Shown: positions 22,143 through 35,431 of the stretch, in pieces
Position numbering within the stretch: position 1 is the stretch's first letter
Layout: each line of letters starts with the position of its first letter
Origin: Hymenopellis radicata
Lineage: Eukaryota; Basidiomycota; Agaricomycetes; Agaricales; Physalacriaceae
Direction of reading: 5' to 3'
Assembly: GCA_015501595.1 (NCBI GenBank)
Contig: JADNRX010000015.1
Location: 124,001-188,000, forward strand
Length of the DNA: 64,000 nucleotides
Made by a program: the position numbers and the translations under genes
The notes under the pieces: model-generated
Told to the model about the DNA's origin: nothing
Database searches by the model: none
The model's input: only the letters and a program-made list of their open reading frames with translations

Positions 22143-23689
22143 ATGACTACAGCCCCCTCCAACAATCGTGCATCTCTTCTTTCTGGCCTCCGCACAGGCG
22201 GGGTACGCTCAACCTCGACGTCCATGCCCCATACCGCAGGGGTCGGCGGCTCCTTCAGCATACCCCGTTTCGCTTCCCAGCATCACCAGTCGATCTTCCC
22301 AGAGGACGACGAAGACGATTTCGTTGCTGAAATGCCTGCGCAGAACGCCTATGCCAACAAGCTCTACGGCAACAGGTCTCACCCCATGACTGCTGCTGTT
22401 GACGGCCCTAACAACCGCTTCTCTCAACACCAGCAGCGTGGCATGAATCCCAACAGTGCACCATTCACGCCATCTTTTGCCACCAACATGATGGCCCAGC
22501 CTAACGCCCAAACACAGGCCTTTCAGATGCAAATGATGCAGATGGAGATGTTGCGTCTTCAGGTTTGTATTCGTGTGCTACTTTTGATGCAGATCTTCTA
22601 ACCGGCGTTTGATAATTATAGGCCTTACAAGCTCAGCAGTTACAGGCTGAGATGCTCGCTCAGGCTCATTTGCAGCAACAGCAGGCCCAGGCCGAGAATC
22701 GTCGGGTCAGTCATGGGTATGTCCCTGCCTCTGCTGGCCCAGCTTCGTCGTCATTCGACATGCGTGCGGCTAGTGCCCAGATGCGGCGCGCGAGACAAGA
22801 GCAGAACCTTTCCGTTGGGGAAGATCATTTGCCCATGACGGCCGCCCTTGGAGGGCGCTTCGGGAGCCGAGTCCCCAGTATGCCTACAGGCCAGGTTTCG
22901 AGATTCCCTCCTGAGGACAGTAACGAGGTGCCTCCCACTCCTGGATCTACGACTGTCATCAGCGGCGGTACATCATTGGGAAATCTTGCCTCCAACAATG
23001 TTTCCCAGACCTCAGTAACTTCCAAGTCCGATTCGGCTTCTTCGTGGAGGCGCGCAGACAAGAATAACTCTGTATTGAGAGGCAACCGCGCCACTAGTAC
23101 TAGTACCGCTGCCTCTCCTAGCGTAAAGGTTACGCCGCCACCTGCCGAGCAACCTGCCTCTCCTCCTGGCCTTTCGCCCATCAGTCCCGTTACTGCGAAG
23201 GCTAGGCCTCAGCCTCTCCGGTTCAGTGCCGCTGTGTCTCAGCCCCTTCCCGCCGTCACCATTGATACTAGTGACAACATTGACGATGACGCAGATTCGA
23301 CTAGCTCCTCCAAGTCTGGCAGTGGGACCGGCTCATCGCCCACTACCCCGCATTCGTCTTCGTCAAACGAGATGCCTCTTTCGCCGCGCGAAGAGGCAAG
23401 CAAGAAGTTGTACGAAGGATTGGGCATTGGACGCCCTCGTTCCAGCGCTTCGAACACTACTGCCAGCGGTGGTGTCGAAGTCGTACCAGTCTCTCAGCAA
23501 CACCCTATCTCGGTCAGCTTCAGCCACAGGATGGCTAGCCAGCCGACGAGGCAGCCCCGTGGGCCGCCATCGGGTGCTGATGAGTTGGGACCCAAGAACT
23601 TTGCTACTCGTATCAGGCGTAAGGCTATCGGAGGACTCGGTATGCTCATGGGGGCTCGGGAGCGAAGGGAGCTCGTTGAGGTGTTCTGA
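22143..23689 (+). CDS. Unrecognised low-complexity protein (Gln/Met-rich, Ser/Pro-rich)
   Basis: Two exons, 22143-22562 and 22622-23689, encode 495 residues in one frame. The N-terminal third is Ser/Gly-rich. A Gln/Met-rich stretch (AFQMQMMQMEMLRLQ, QLQAEMLAQAHLQQQQ) spans the splice junction and looks like a polar coiled coil. Then come long Ser/Thr/Pro-rich segments. Two short ordered blocks stand out: SPREEASKKLYEGLGIGRPR and the basic C-terminus FATRIRRKAIGGLGMLMGAR, likely the conserved functional parts. No enzyme motif, signal peptide or membrane segment. It has the look of a scaffold or RNA-granule protein, but that is inference from composition only. Confidence 0.75.
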
Positions 23690-24385
23690 GCAAAGTCTCG
23701 GTGTCGAGTTTGATGAAGATTTACGATTCAACCAGCAGAAAAGTCTGAAGATATTTATTGTGGCCATTTGCCCAAACTGGACTTGTGGGAGATTGTATTG
23801 ACCAGTTCTCTATGCCCTCCCTTCTGTCCATAATCCGTTTACGTTTTTAGTTTCCGAGTTTGTAAACATCTGCGACATACATACACTCCTTCCTGTTTAT
23901 CTTGAACATCAAATAACTACATTGTGATTTTTAGTTTCTGTTCGCAACGCTTGCAGTTCTGGCGTATGTTATATTTTCGTTAATGCAGCCAATCAACCCA
24001 TTTCAATCGGTGGGTTTAGGTTCCAGAGATTGAGTACACTCTTGACGTGTTCCAATTGAGTCGGATTCCGTTTCTGATGCAAGCAATTCACAAAAACCAC
24101 TCATCAGTTGTGGAAGAAGAATCAAAGATGCCTTTGAATCAATCGGGGAAATACGAATAAAGTTAGCCATCTTGTCCATCTACTCTTAGTATCTCGATTT
24201 AGCTTGCGCTCGTTCGGAAGCGCCGGCGTCCATGTACAAATATGGATGAGATGACGTCAGACTCGGCCTTGAACGAAGAAGCGGCAAGACCTGTTCAGCC
24301 TCCTGCAATGCAGTGGACGCCGTCTGCATTCCCCGTCTCTTTCTAGCCGTCATCCCACCACCACTTCTCACTGGACTAAGCTAGA
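23690..24385. other. Intergenic spacer
   Basis: 3' region of the low-complexity gene and promoter of the GRAM-domain gene. I see no RNA gene or repeat. Confidence 0.4.
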
Positions 24386-26518
24386 ATGGCTTCTCCCGCC
24401 CTAGAATCGACGACATGCCTGCCTGGTGACTTCGATTATCCTGACGAATCGCCGCCGGTCGAAGATGTTGACATGACATATGAACAGCTACGCGAAGCCT
24501 ACGACAACGAGGAAATCGATAGATTCATTGACATTTTCTCTATGGTGTGTCTTTACGTATCTATCCCACTTCTCAGCTCATGAGGGCCTCAGCATGTTAC
24601 CGAAGTCCGCATACCTCAGGCAGCGCCCTACAACTTGGACACCGGAAGCACCCACAATCTACAACAAACGGTGCTTGAGGATGCGCAAGAAGGAGATTCC
24701 TGGATAACTCTGTATGACGCGTCGGAGGGACACTCCTTGTCCGCAGAAATAGCGCACGTAAGTGCATTGACGCAACCAATGTGATACTAGCTCAGCCAAC
24801 AGCGGTTTACAGAAATTCGTTCTACCCTATCTTCCGCCCCCTGCTCCCCCACCACCAGTTTTTACCTTTGGTCGTCTCAGAGTGGCTACAGAACGACTCT
24901 ATTTATCTCTTGTGTCCATCTATGTACCTTTTCTAGTGCGTCTTTTTCATCTGGCGACATGGAAGAACAAGTACGAAAGTGGCTTATATTGCGCCGTAAG
25001 TGGTGTAAATTTTCATGCTATCACAAGAACCGACCTTTCCAAGGCCTTCTGGATGTGTTGGTACTATGATTCCTTGATCCCCGCCTTCTTGCTCCGACTC
25101 TTCTATTCCTTGGTTCGACGGAGGATATTCCCTTACCCCACTTTGGAGGAGCTTCGCGCTAGACGTCAAGATATGCAACGTGCTGATGATTTTGGTAACC
25201 TTGTGTCTTCTCGGCTGGCAGCCTCGTCCTCTCTGGGCGTAAAGGAAATGTGGCGCTTGTTCAAGGTTGTCAACAAAGGCAAGAAAACGAAGATAAAGAA
25301 GGTGTTCAGTCAACCTCAGTCCAGTCCTGTCGACCGAGACGATGATACCACTGTTCTTGATAATGATGTTGAGACCAAGGAAGAAAGAGATCTCAAGCGT
25401 CTTGGACTACAGCTTCTGACAGGTCTTGTAGACCTCCATGAGCGCATCAAAAAGTCGGACGCCCTTGCTTGCTCTTGCCACCAGTGCACTTACCATTACT
25501 CATAGCCTCTTCATTTGGCGCAGACCCCAAGCCTCCAGGATTTTTGCAGCGGTACACTTAAATGTTACTCCCCCTTATAAATACTAATTCTCTAATGCAG
25601 TTAATTCTTATGTCTTTCTTCACGACATTGCTGCTGCCCACTAGGCTTGTCATGAAGCTCATTTACTTCGTGCCCGGCTTTATTTTCTGGCACGTTGTTC
25701 CAGTGGTAGCATCTATGAATGCAGAGGAACGCGCTCGGTATGGCATTTTCCGCGTTATGCGCCAGGCAAGACTCACCGCGATACCAGTCTCCCTCCTCCA
25801 CTGGTTGGAGTACCAACGGACGCCGAATATGCGATGGAGGTTATCTCAATGAGGGTGGCGTCTGGTCTCGACATTAAATCTAGCAAGAGGACCCGAGGGC
25901 GGAGATCTGTCGAGTCGGTGGACCGCTCGCATCCCGACAACTGTTCCACTGAATCAAAGGATGAATCTAAAAAGAGCGTCGATTGGCAAAAATGGAGTGA
26001 CCGAGCAGCGATTGGCAAAGCTTGGGCTGGCGAAGGAAAGCGATTAATCAAGAAGGGGGCGGTATGTTGACTTTAATTATCGAAAGCTCCGCTCACCTGG
26101 TTTTCAGGGCAAATCTCCCAGTTCCAGTCCTATCATTCCGATACCAGCGATAGCTATCGGTCAGTCCCCGAAGCCGGAATCTGTGTACAGTACGCGTTCC
26201 TTTCATGATACCGGCAGCCAAGTACTCAGATATACATCAGCGTATCCGTGCCAGTATGGATCCACTCCTGGTTTGATCACCTTAACACCGACCATGTTTT
26301 ACTTCACCTCGTTTCTGAGTACCAACCCGACATGCACGATACTTCTGAACCGCCTCCAGGGTGCGAAGAAGACGGGATTGATGAAAGGGTTGACACTCAA
26401 ATGGGCAGCAGAAGAAGGTGGCCAGCAGAACGAGGAGGTTTTTCGTTGGGTGGGTAATAGGGACGAGCTCTTTGCACGATTGATCGGCTTGGAAGGCAAA
26501 CGCTGGTTGAAGGCGTAA
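24386..26518 (+). CDS. GRAM-domain integral membrane protein
   Basis: Eight exons (24386-24544, 24593-24757, 24813-24995, 25044-25453, 25506-25551, 25601-25737, 25788-26061, 26108-26518) give 594 residues. An acidic N-terminus and a proline-rich patch (LPPPAPPPPVF) precede hydrophobic segments near LYLSLVSIYVPFLVRLFHL and SLIPAFLLRLFYSLV. A further pair (ALILMSFFTTLLLP, VMKLIYFVPGFIFWHVVPVV) is likely to be transmembrane. The C-terminal 110 residues resemble a GRAM domain: CQYGSTPGLITLTPTMFYFT, TGLMKGLTLKW, VFRWVGNRDELFARLIGLEG. GRAM domains bind membrane lipids at contact sites, and the arrangement suggests an ER or organelle membrane protein that senses or tethers lipid. No enzymatic motif. 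Intron 24996-25043 is 48 nt, in frame and stop-free, so its retention would add 16 residues. Confidence 0.82.
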
Positions 26519-26837
26519 TCGATTAGGATCTCTGCGTCTCACTCTTACGCGCGTGAAACTGTCCATCCGGAAGTTATCCGATTATACAGTTCGGTAATTC
26601 GGAGTTTATGGGTGTGTGCTGACCGATGCTACCGAGGAGGCTGCTTGGAACGATGATGAGTCCCCCGCCAATGCCGAGTCGACATACAAGGACACGCAAT
26701 CGATCAAAAGTTGTTATCACCAATGACATCATGAGTCATGCCTTTCACGCAATTCATTTTCCGTTTCTTTAACCGCAAAGCGTTTGCACGGTAAGCTTGA
26801 TCTTAGTCGTTAGTTCGGCAAACTCGATTTGGTTCAG

Positions 26838-26844
26838 TATATAG
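26838..26844 (+). promoter_or_regulatory. TATA-like box of the ABC transporter gene
   Basis: TATATAG lies 49 bp before the start codon at 26887. An out-of-frame ATG at 26852 lies between them; if transcription starts below it, it is not used. Confidence 0.4.
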
Positions 26845-26886
26845 TATCCCGATGCAGAGCTCTTTCTTCACCGATCCTCCTTCACC

Positions 26887-29800
26887 ATGGAACAAGTCAA
26901 ACCAGAGGTCCCTTCGACTTCTGCCCAACACGTTGATGTCAACTACTTCAACCCTGATGGCGCCACAGAACTGCGCAAGACTGTTAGTCGCCTTTCCACG
27001 CGCGGACAGGACATCGAGGCGCGCTCAATAGACAGCGCGGCGACCTTGGACAACTCCTTCGATTTCCGCAAGGCTCTAGAGCAAGTTTCCCAACAGTGCG
27101 TTTTTTCTATCGCGCGTCTTCCCTTTCTCATCGTCTTTCAGACGCGACGATGCGGATATCAAGTCCAGAGAGCTCGGTGTTATGTTCGAAGACCTGCGCG
27201 TAGTTGGCATAGGCGCGTCTGCGTCCTACCAACCTACCCTCGCCGCCACCTTCAACCCTTTCGCCATCGCCAAAGGCATTCAAGCCGCACGGCACTCTCA
27301 TACCAAGGACATTCTCACCGGGTTTGAGGGCACGGTTAATCCTGGAGAAATGCTACGCGAGTCTTTCATTACCTTGTCTTCCGTTGCATCATTAACGCGT
27401 CCCTCTCAGTGGTACTCGGGCGTCCCGGTTCGGGCTGCACAACTTTACTGAAAACGTTGGCCAATCAGCGAGGAGAATATCACGCCTTTCACGGTGATGT
27501 TCATTTTGATTCCCTCAGCCACACCGATGTCTATAAACACCATCGTGGCGACGTGATTTACTGCCCAGAGGACGATGTTCATTTTCCCACCTTGACCGTT
27601 GAGCAGACAATTAGCTTTGCTGCCAAGCTACGGGCGCCTCATCTTCGTCTGGGCTACTCCCGGGACGAGTACGTCGAATCCGTTACGGACATCCTGACCA
27701 CGATCTTTGGTCTCAAACAAGCGCGTAAGACCCTCGTCGGTGATGCTGCGATCCGTGGAGTCTCCGGTGGAGAAAAGAAACGGGTGTCCATTGCGGAAGT
27801 GCTGGCTACTCGTGCTTGTCTTGCGTCCTGGGACAAGTACGTCTGTTCCACACCAAACGTGTGTCGAATTCTAACCGCTTTACGTAGTTCTACTCGGGGA
27901 TTAGATGCCTCAACGGCGCTCGAGTTCGTCCGCGCCCTTCGCATCGCGACAGATATTGCTAGGATGACGACGATTGTCTCTCTTTACCAAGCTGGAGAGT
28001 CTCTGTACAAAGTCTTCGATAAGGTATGCCTATGACGCATACATTTTGAACGGGTGCTGAATTTATCTAGGTCTGTGTTATTTACGGCGGCAAAATGGCC
28101 TACTATGGCCCAGCTAGCCAAGCCCGCTCCTATTTTATCGACATGGGTTACGAGCCGGCTAACCGTCAAACCACTGCGGATTTCCTTGTTGCCGTCACAG
28201 ACCCGAACGGTCGGATACCTCGTTCAGACGCGTTGAACCTCCCTCGTACTGCCGATGAGTTCGTTGCTTATTTCCAGAGGTCGGACATCAGCGCCGCGAA
28301 CAAGCGGGATATCCAAGCTTTCAAGGCGGAACGCGTCGGGAAGTCTGAGAAAGTGCAGTCCTACAAGGCAAGCGCGAAGGCAGAGTATGCGAAGCACACG
28401 TCGAAGAGCGCTCCTCAAATTGTCTCTCTGCCCATGCAAGCTCGAGCAGTCATGATTAGGCGCTTGCAGATGTTGAGAGGTAACATGTTGGCAACATTCC
28501 TCAACCTCTTGTACGTTTTATGCTCTTCCGTGGCCTTTCTGAATACTGATGCGCATATATAGCTCTTTCGCCTTCCAAGGTGTCATTATCGGTTCCGTCT
28601 ATCTCAAGCTCTCGACGTCTACGGATACCTACTTTTCGCGTGGTGGTGTTCTATTCTTGTATGTTTCTCCATCTCTTCTTGCAATCTTTATACTCACAAT
28701 TTGCAGTGCGCTGTTCTTTTCGGCTCTAATCTCAATGGCGGAAATTCCTTCACTTTATGCCCAACGACCCATCATTCTGCGCCAGTCCTCGTGGGCACTG
28801 TACCGGCCTTTCATTGATCAAGTCGCTTTGACTTTGGTGGACATTCCGATCGCGTTTGCGACGACTGTTATTTTCTCCATTTTCATCTACTTTATGGCCC
28901 AGTTACAACAATCTGCAGGTCAATTTTTGTGAGTCCAAATTGTTCTATACGAGAAAAAGTGTGTTGACGGTTCGTTAGCGTATTCTTCCTGTTCATGTTC
29001 ACGGTCTCCATTGCCATGAAAAGTTGGTTCCGCGCGGTCGCCGCAGCTTTCCCCGATGAGGGTTAGTCCGCGCTTTCATAGTATGGCTTGCGTGATTTTA
29101 ATTCTTCATCAGCCCTTGCGCAGACGTTTGCTGGTATTTCGATTTTAGCTTATGCTGTGTACACCGGCTATTCGTTGCCACTTCCGTCAATGATTGGTGC
29201 TCTCAAATGGATCTCGTATTTGAACGTGCGTCTAGATTTAACGCTTCCGTGATTTAGTCGCTCACTACCCTAACAGCCTCTTCGCTGGGGATTCGAAGCT
29301 GTCATGACCAACGAGTTCCGAACCATCAGTGGAACTTGTGGCACTCTTGTGCCCCGTGGTCCTGGCTATGAGAACATCTCACTCGACAACCAAGTGTGTC
29401 CCACAGTTGGCGCTATCGCAGGTCAATCTTTCGTTGATGGAAGCCGCTTTGCGAATCTCTCCTTCGACTATCTCTACAGCCATACATGGAGGGTGGGTAT
29501 TGTCACATCTCGCTTGCCACTCAGTTAACACTTCATTCTCTAGAACTTCGGTATCGTCGTAGCATATGGAATCGGGTACACGATTGCGCTCTTGGTCTTC
29601 ACGGAACTCAACACCCGCCTTTCTGCATCGAACTCTGTCGTCCTCTATAAGCAAGGCTCGAAATCTGATTTAGTGGAAGCTTCACAATCTGACGATATCG
29701 AACGTGCATCGCAAAAGACCGCACAGGAGGAAAAGGCTGGCGATTATGAAAAGGCTTTGAAGGAAACGGCAACGACTTCGGATGTGTTCTCCTGGCAGCG

Positions 29801-32152
29801 TTTGTCTTACACCGTTCCTGTCGCCGATGGCAAACGACGCTTGCTGAACGAGGTTTCTGGTTTTGTCGTCCCCGGCAAACTTACGGCTTTGATGGGTGAA
29901 TCTGGCGCGGGAAAGGTGAGTTATCTCTCCTGACTTGTCGACCACTTCACTAACTAATATGTCTACCTTGTAGACCACACTTCTAAACGTCTTGGCTCAA
30001 CGTGTTGATACTGGCGTCATCACCGGAGATCGCTTTGTCAATGGGCAAGCTCTTCCTAAAGACTTCCAATCTCAGACGTGAGTCATTGATTTCTGGGTTT
30101 CATGAACAGTACTCATAGTCGTTCAACAGCGCGTACTGCCAACAGCAAGACACGCACGTTGGAGAGTCTACCGTCCACGAAGCTCTTATGTTCTCAGCTC
30201 AACTTCGCCAACCCACGTCCGTGCCATTTGCGGAAAAAGCTGCCTAGTATGCCACAAACGCATTTCTTCGTTCCGTAACTGATTCTTAAATTCAGTGTTG
30301 AGAAATGCATCCAGCTTTGTGGTTTGGAGGCCTACAGAGATGCGACCGTGGGTTCTTTGAGCATTGAAAACCGAAAGAGAACCACGATCGGTGTCGAGCT
30401 TGCAGCGAAGCCGAAGCTCCTTCTCTTCCTTGACGAACCTACCTCCGGTCTTGATTCACAAAGTGCTTGGGCTATCATGCTCTTCCTGCGTGACCTCGCT
30501 GATAACGGTCAAGCCATTCTGTGCACGTAAGTCGCTCACCGTACGACCGCACTTCTGAGCTCATCCCCTGTTTCCAGGATCCATCAACCGTCTGCGGAGC
30601 TGTTCCAGATGTTCGACCGACTCTTACTTCTCCGTAAGGGTGGCGAAACGGTGTACTTCGGGGATCTTGGTCACAACGCCACAACGCTGCTGGAGTACTT
30701 CCGCGTCAATGGCGCGCGTACTTGCGATCCAGAAGAAAATCCGTATGTCCATTAGTAACCCTAGCTTTCACAGGTAGCTAACATGAATGCAGCGCTGAGT
30801 ACATGCTTGACGTCATTGGTGCTGGTGCGACTGCGACCGTGAAGGAAGATTGGTACCAGATTTGGACGCGATCAGAAGAACACGGAAAGGTTCAAGCTCA
30901 AATCGAGGTGATTCACACGAAAGGACGTGCGCGCCCTCCCGTCGAAACCGAAATCGCCACCGAGTATGCAACCAACTGGTTCAACCAGGTAGCACAGCTC
31001 ATTAAGCGAGATGCGAGCGTGCACAACAGGGATCCTAGCTACATGATGGCCAAAATCATGTTGAACATCGTCGCTGGTCTCTTTTTGGGTTTCTCTTTCT
31101 TCCTATCGAAAGATACGCAACAGGGTACACAAAACAAGCTCTTCGTAAGTCCTCTCATGTCTGTATGTCGCCTAGTTTGCTTAGCCTTCCTCTCAGTCCA
31201 TCTTTATGGCTACTATCATCTCGGTACCACTCGCCACCCAGCTGCAACTCCCTTTCCTTAAAATGCGCTCCATCTACGAGATCCGTGAACGTCCCAGTAG
31301 GATGTACAACTGGACTGCACTTGTTACGTCGCAAATTGTGGTCGAGATTCCTTGGAACATGGTCGGATCGAGTCTCTTCTTCTTCTGTTGGTATTGGACC
31401 TCTGGATTCACCGGCGAACGCGCGGGATACAGTTATTTGATGATGGGCGTCCTCTTCCCGATGTATTACACGACAATCGGTCAGAGCGTCGCTGCCATGT
31501 CGCCTAATGTGGAGATTGCAGCTATCCTCTTCAGTTTCCTGTTCTCTTTCGTGTTGACTTTGTAAGTCGCAATCTTATTAGTGCAGCTTCTCTTACTCAT
31601 CATCTATACAGCAATGGTGTTGTCCAGCCTTTCCGAGAACTCGGTTGGTGGCAATGGATGTACCGCTTGTCGCCGTATACGTATCTCATCGAAGGCGTCC
31701 TTGGTCAAGGTTCGTCCATCTGACCTCACGGAGTGAATTGTCACTAATTTGTTCTCCAGCTGTGGGAAGGTATCAGATCAACTGCTCGGGCGTGGAGTTG
31801 GTGACTCTCAACCCTCCTTCGGGTCAAACTTGCGGGGAGTTCATGTCGAGCTACATCTCGAGGGCAGGTGGTTACTTGACCAACCCGGACGCTTCGTCGG
31901 ACTGTGGCTTCTGTTCAACGCGCACCACCGATGAATTTTTGGGAGCTCAGTTTAACATCTTCTACTCGCACCATTGGCGCAATGTCGGCATTGTGGCTGC
32001 CTTCATCGCATTCAATGTAAGGCTTTTTCACTTCCAGATACGCTTCAAGGCTTACAATTTCTCAGATTGCCTCCATATTTGCTTTTACTTGGTTCTTCCG
32101 GATACGCTCTCGCAGTGTATTAGACATCATTCGCGGTAAAGGAAAAGTTTAG
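26887..32152 (+). CDS. PDR-type full-size ABC transporter (ABCG)
   Basis: Plasma-membrane efflux pump of the pleiotropic drug resistance family, layout NBD1-TMD1-NBD2-TMD2. Twenty exons sum to 4305 nt, 1434 residues, close to the usual 1450-1500. NBD1 shows the fungal degenerate Walker [10 protein letters not shown] (Cys in place of Lys), signature VSGGEKKR and [13 protein letters not shown]2 shows a canonical Walker [28 protein letters not shown] and the altered signature [10 protein letters not shown]. This asymmetry is normal for PDR pumps, with one inactive and one active ATP site. The external loop near the end is Cys-rich ([21 protein letters not shown]). Substrate is unknown; azoles, terpenoids or plant/wood phenolics are typical for the family. 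The intron at 27357-27409 has a GC donor, required to join GEML to LVLGRPGSG. Confidence 0.95.
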
Positions 32153-32290
32153 ACATATGTACTTTCACTCTACAATCCCGGACTTCGTCAGCAACGCCTA
32201 GACATCATGATTCTACTTGTTTTCCTGATAATACCACTGTTCTTCGCACTCTTACGATATATTTCTATGTAGCATAATGACTTCAATCAC

Positions 32291-32296
32291 AATAAA
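32291..32296 (+). terminator. Possible polyadenylation signal of the ABC gene
   Basis: AATAAA about 140 bp after the stop codon at 32152. Confidence 0.3.
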
Positions 32297-32560
32297 TTCC
32301 TGAGGTATTTACTATCCTTGGGGCGATCGTCAGTAGTTCGCTTCTTCTTCGGGTCGAAGCTGCTCCGTGGCGCACTGTTTGTATGTGTGAGTCCCGCTGC
32401 CTCTGTTGGTGCAACACCAGCACCATCCTTTCGATTTCTCCTCTATACCCTTGTATTTGATAGCTCCGTTTCGCTTCACTGTATACCTTCCATTTCCGTT
32501 GTCAGTGGGTCTTTTACTACACTGGAAAACTGAACTGATATTGTCGCAGCGTTGTGTATA

Positions 32561-35431
32561 ATGTTTTTTTCTCCGGAATTACTCGCCAGACGAGACAATG
32601 GTTTTGGGCTGCTATGGTATCCCCTCACGGCCGCACTGCGAGCATATCTGATTCGTCCCCAGGCTGGCCGCTACCTTGGGATCCAAGTCTGCCTTCAAGA
32701 AACTGCCTAGAAGATCCGTGATGACAGCGGATATTGCGCAACTCTGCGACCTCATAGCGGAGCCGGCAGAGCCTCTGGCGCTCAGGTTATCGAGCAACCT
32801 CATGGTCGGAGTAGCGCGGTAGGCAATTCTTCAGCACGGGTATGGTTCACGAAGCTCATGGCGCGTCGTTTTAAGGGTCTACAAAGGTCTGCAATCTACG
32901 GCACGTCACCAGAGAGTGCGGTATTCAAGTTCACTAGTCAAGCAAGAAATACTCTTCACGGACGTTACCAACTGCGTCGCCTCGCTCAAAAAGGTCGTCC
33001 TCGAACTGCAATCGGCGGCTAAAGGCGGCGGAGACCTCCAAATGCCCCAACCCACAATTAGGTACACGATTCAAGCTGAGAGAGCCCCCGTTTCTGACTA
33101 TGGACGTGAACAGAGCTTCGGCAGTGACCTTGAATGTCGATCCAACCGCATACGACTTTGACGCGTTCGTTGCTGATTGGGACGCGTTTCTCAACATCAA
33201 TGGTAAGTAACCTTCGCTATGCATGAACTACCGTGTAGATATATATTCTCTTGACTATTGTAGACAAGACAAGGCCTGAGGAGAACGATGAAGATCCCGA
33301 TGACGTAGACGCTCGTTCGAAGAAAACCCGACCAGACAAGGCGAAAGAACCCAATGCTGTTGTTGAGAACATGCGCGCTGCGGAATCGTGTACGCTGAAG
33401 GAGAATTATGAGCACTTGCTTTCGAATTCCTTCGACCTGTCCTTCACTGGGGCTGTCCCTCATGGCACTCAGGACCCTTCATCCTCACAGGCCGAAGGAT
33501 TTTTAGATGACCCATTCTTCGATGGCTTGGATTTGGGTGGTGAGCTCGGCGACGAACTAGCCAGAGAACTTGGAGAAGGTTGGGGAGTCCCAAAGTAACT
33601 TTTACCGCGTCTTCATTGTCGACCAAGCTTATACCCTGTCAGTGACCCTCCCCCTCCGGCTGAAGAAATGGCATTCAACGATGACCCAATGAACATGGAT
33701 GTTGATTTCAACTTTGGAGACATTCAACCCCCTGCTCCTCCCTCCAATAGCGTCCCTCCCACACCCCTTAAGAGAAAGGTGAACCCCCTTGACAGTGCTC
33801 ATGCTGTTTTGCTAATCTTACGTTTAGTCGCCTGACCCTGATAAAGAGAACGATGTCCTGTTGTCTCCAATGCACATTGTCTCGCGAGAAGCGACGCCAC
33901 TGCCTACGTTTACTCAAGAACTGCTCTCTCAAGACAATATGGAACCAGAACAACCGGGGCCTTTAGCAGACCTCACGATGGCGCAGAATCTTCCCAAGAC
34001 CACCCGCAACAAGAGACCCGCTAAGAAAACGCGCCTTCTTCTCGATGCCAGGACAGAGTTGACCGACGAGGAACTCAAAGTGATAGTTTTGTCCCTTTCC
34101 TTTGGATACATGCTCAAGATATTATAGGCCGCTCGGGCCCAGTACCTTCGGGGACAAAAATTCCTCAAAGAAGAGACGGAAATGAAACGCAACGAAAAGG
34201 ACAATGGTCGCTTGATTGAAGAGATTATTTGGGGTGTACCGTCGTGCAGTATGTCAATGACCCCGTTTCGCTTACTGACATTGACATACTCATAGTTCAA
34301 GCCCCGATACTGGTCGACTTCTGGCAAGAGAATTTCAAGGTCCAAGTTGAGGCTAGAACGGAGCGGTCCATATCCACCTCGCAGGCAAGTACACTTCCGT
34401 AATAGAATTGGTGTTACTCAATGAATTCTCTAGACAATCAGCCCCCTGTCAAGAAGCGTAAGGTTCGCGATGAGCAGGAGGTCCAGGAGGTCGAAATTGT
34501 GAAAGTGAACGCGGATCCGTTCATTGATCATGACAGAGATTACAACATGGACGCTGGGATGGATATGGAAATGGGTATGGGTATGCAAGACGATCCGTTC
34601 ATGGATGCCCCGGTGGACTATGATGCGGGTCGGCAACGTTCATCAGAGGAACCTGGCCAAGGGCGTCAGTTCTCGAGACAGTCATCGATAACGAGGGCCC
34701 AGTTTGGATTGGACGTGGAGGAGCCTGGATCCCAGTCGCAGTCACAGAAAAGCTCGTTATTTCCCTGGGACAATGCGGGATTCCTGAGCTCTTCTAGTGG
34801 CGTCGGTTTGCCCGAGGGTGGCAGCGACCGAGTGAACGTTGAGCGCGCAGATGTCCGCATCCGAGGAAGTTCCGTCAGTCGCACGAGAGAGGACTCATTA
34901 GTACCCAGCCAATCGGGAAGTGGCGTAGCGATGTCCCCTGGTTTTGACAAAGGCTTACAGATGGGAGAGGACTACCGATTTGAAGGTGGGAGCTTTTCTA
35001 GGGTTGGCGTCAACACGTAAAAATTGACCTCGCACTTTTAGTTGAGGCAGGCGAAGACCGCTCTCAGATTGAATCTCAAAAATCAGATATGAATCTTATT
35101 ACGCTAGAGCGTAACTCGTTCAACTTCCTCGAGTTCGTCCTTTCAGGCTTGGCATGCTCAAAAGACTGATTCACCTCCGTTACAGATATGCCAAGATGCA
35201 AATGCAAACACTGTCGGACGTATCCGAAGGACTCTCTTTTGATGCTATTGTACCCAAGCTGACCAGTACCCGGCATGTGGCGTCGGCAGCTTTCTATCAC
35301 TGTCTAGGTACGCTCTTTCTTTCACAGTGGCCTATTGATTTGTTATCGGTCTAGTTCTCGCAACAAAGGATCTTCTCCGACTGAAACAACCTGAGCCGTA
35401 TGGACCGATTACTCTTGTCCTCGCTGCATGA
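32561..35431 (+). CDS. REC8: Meiotic cohesin subunit Rec8 (kleisin), with an 11-nt microexon
   Basis: The kleisin that closes the cohesin ring in meiosis and is cleaved by separase. Fourteen exons (32561-32616, 32663-32818, 32876-32886, 32938-33061, 33114-33202, 33264-33594, 33643-33778, 33828-34079, 34128-34248, 34296-34388, 34434-34985, 35042-35132, 35186-35307, 35355-35431) total 2211 nt, 736 residues. The N-terminus has the Rad21/Rec8 Smc3-binding domain: MFFSPELLARRDNGFGLLWL, AATLGSKSAFKKLPRRSV, and AEPLALRLSSNLMVGVARVY. The KLPRRSV form and phase-conserved introns favour Rec8 over mitotic Rad21, though I rank this by memory of family motifs. The centre is acidic with an NLS-like PVKKRKVR. 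The C-terminal winged helix (TSTRHVASAAFYHCLVLATK) binds Smc1. Confidence 0.88.

Noticed and set aside
27410..27450. ABC transporter NBD1 with Cys instead of Lys in Walker A, at first sight a dead gene
   Set aside because: This substitution is normal in fungal PDR pumps, and the whole 20-exon frame is intact.
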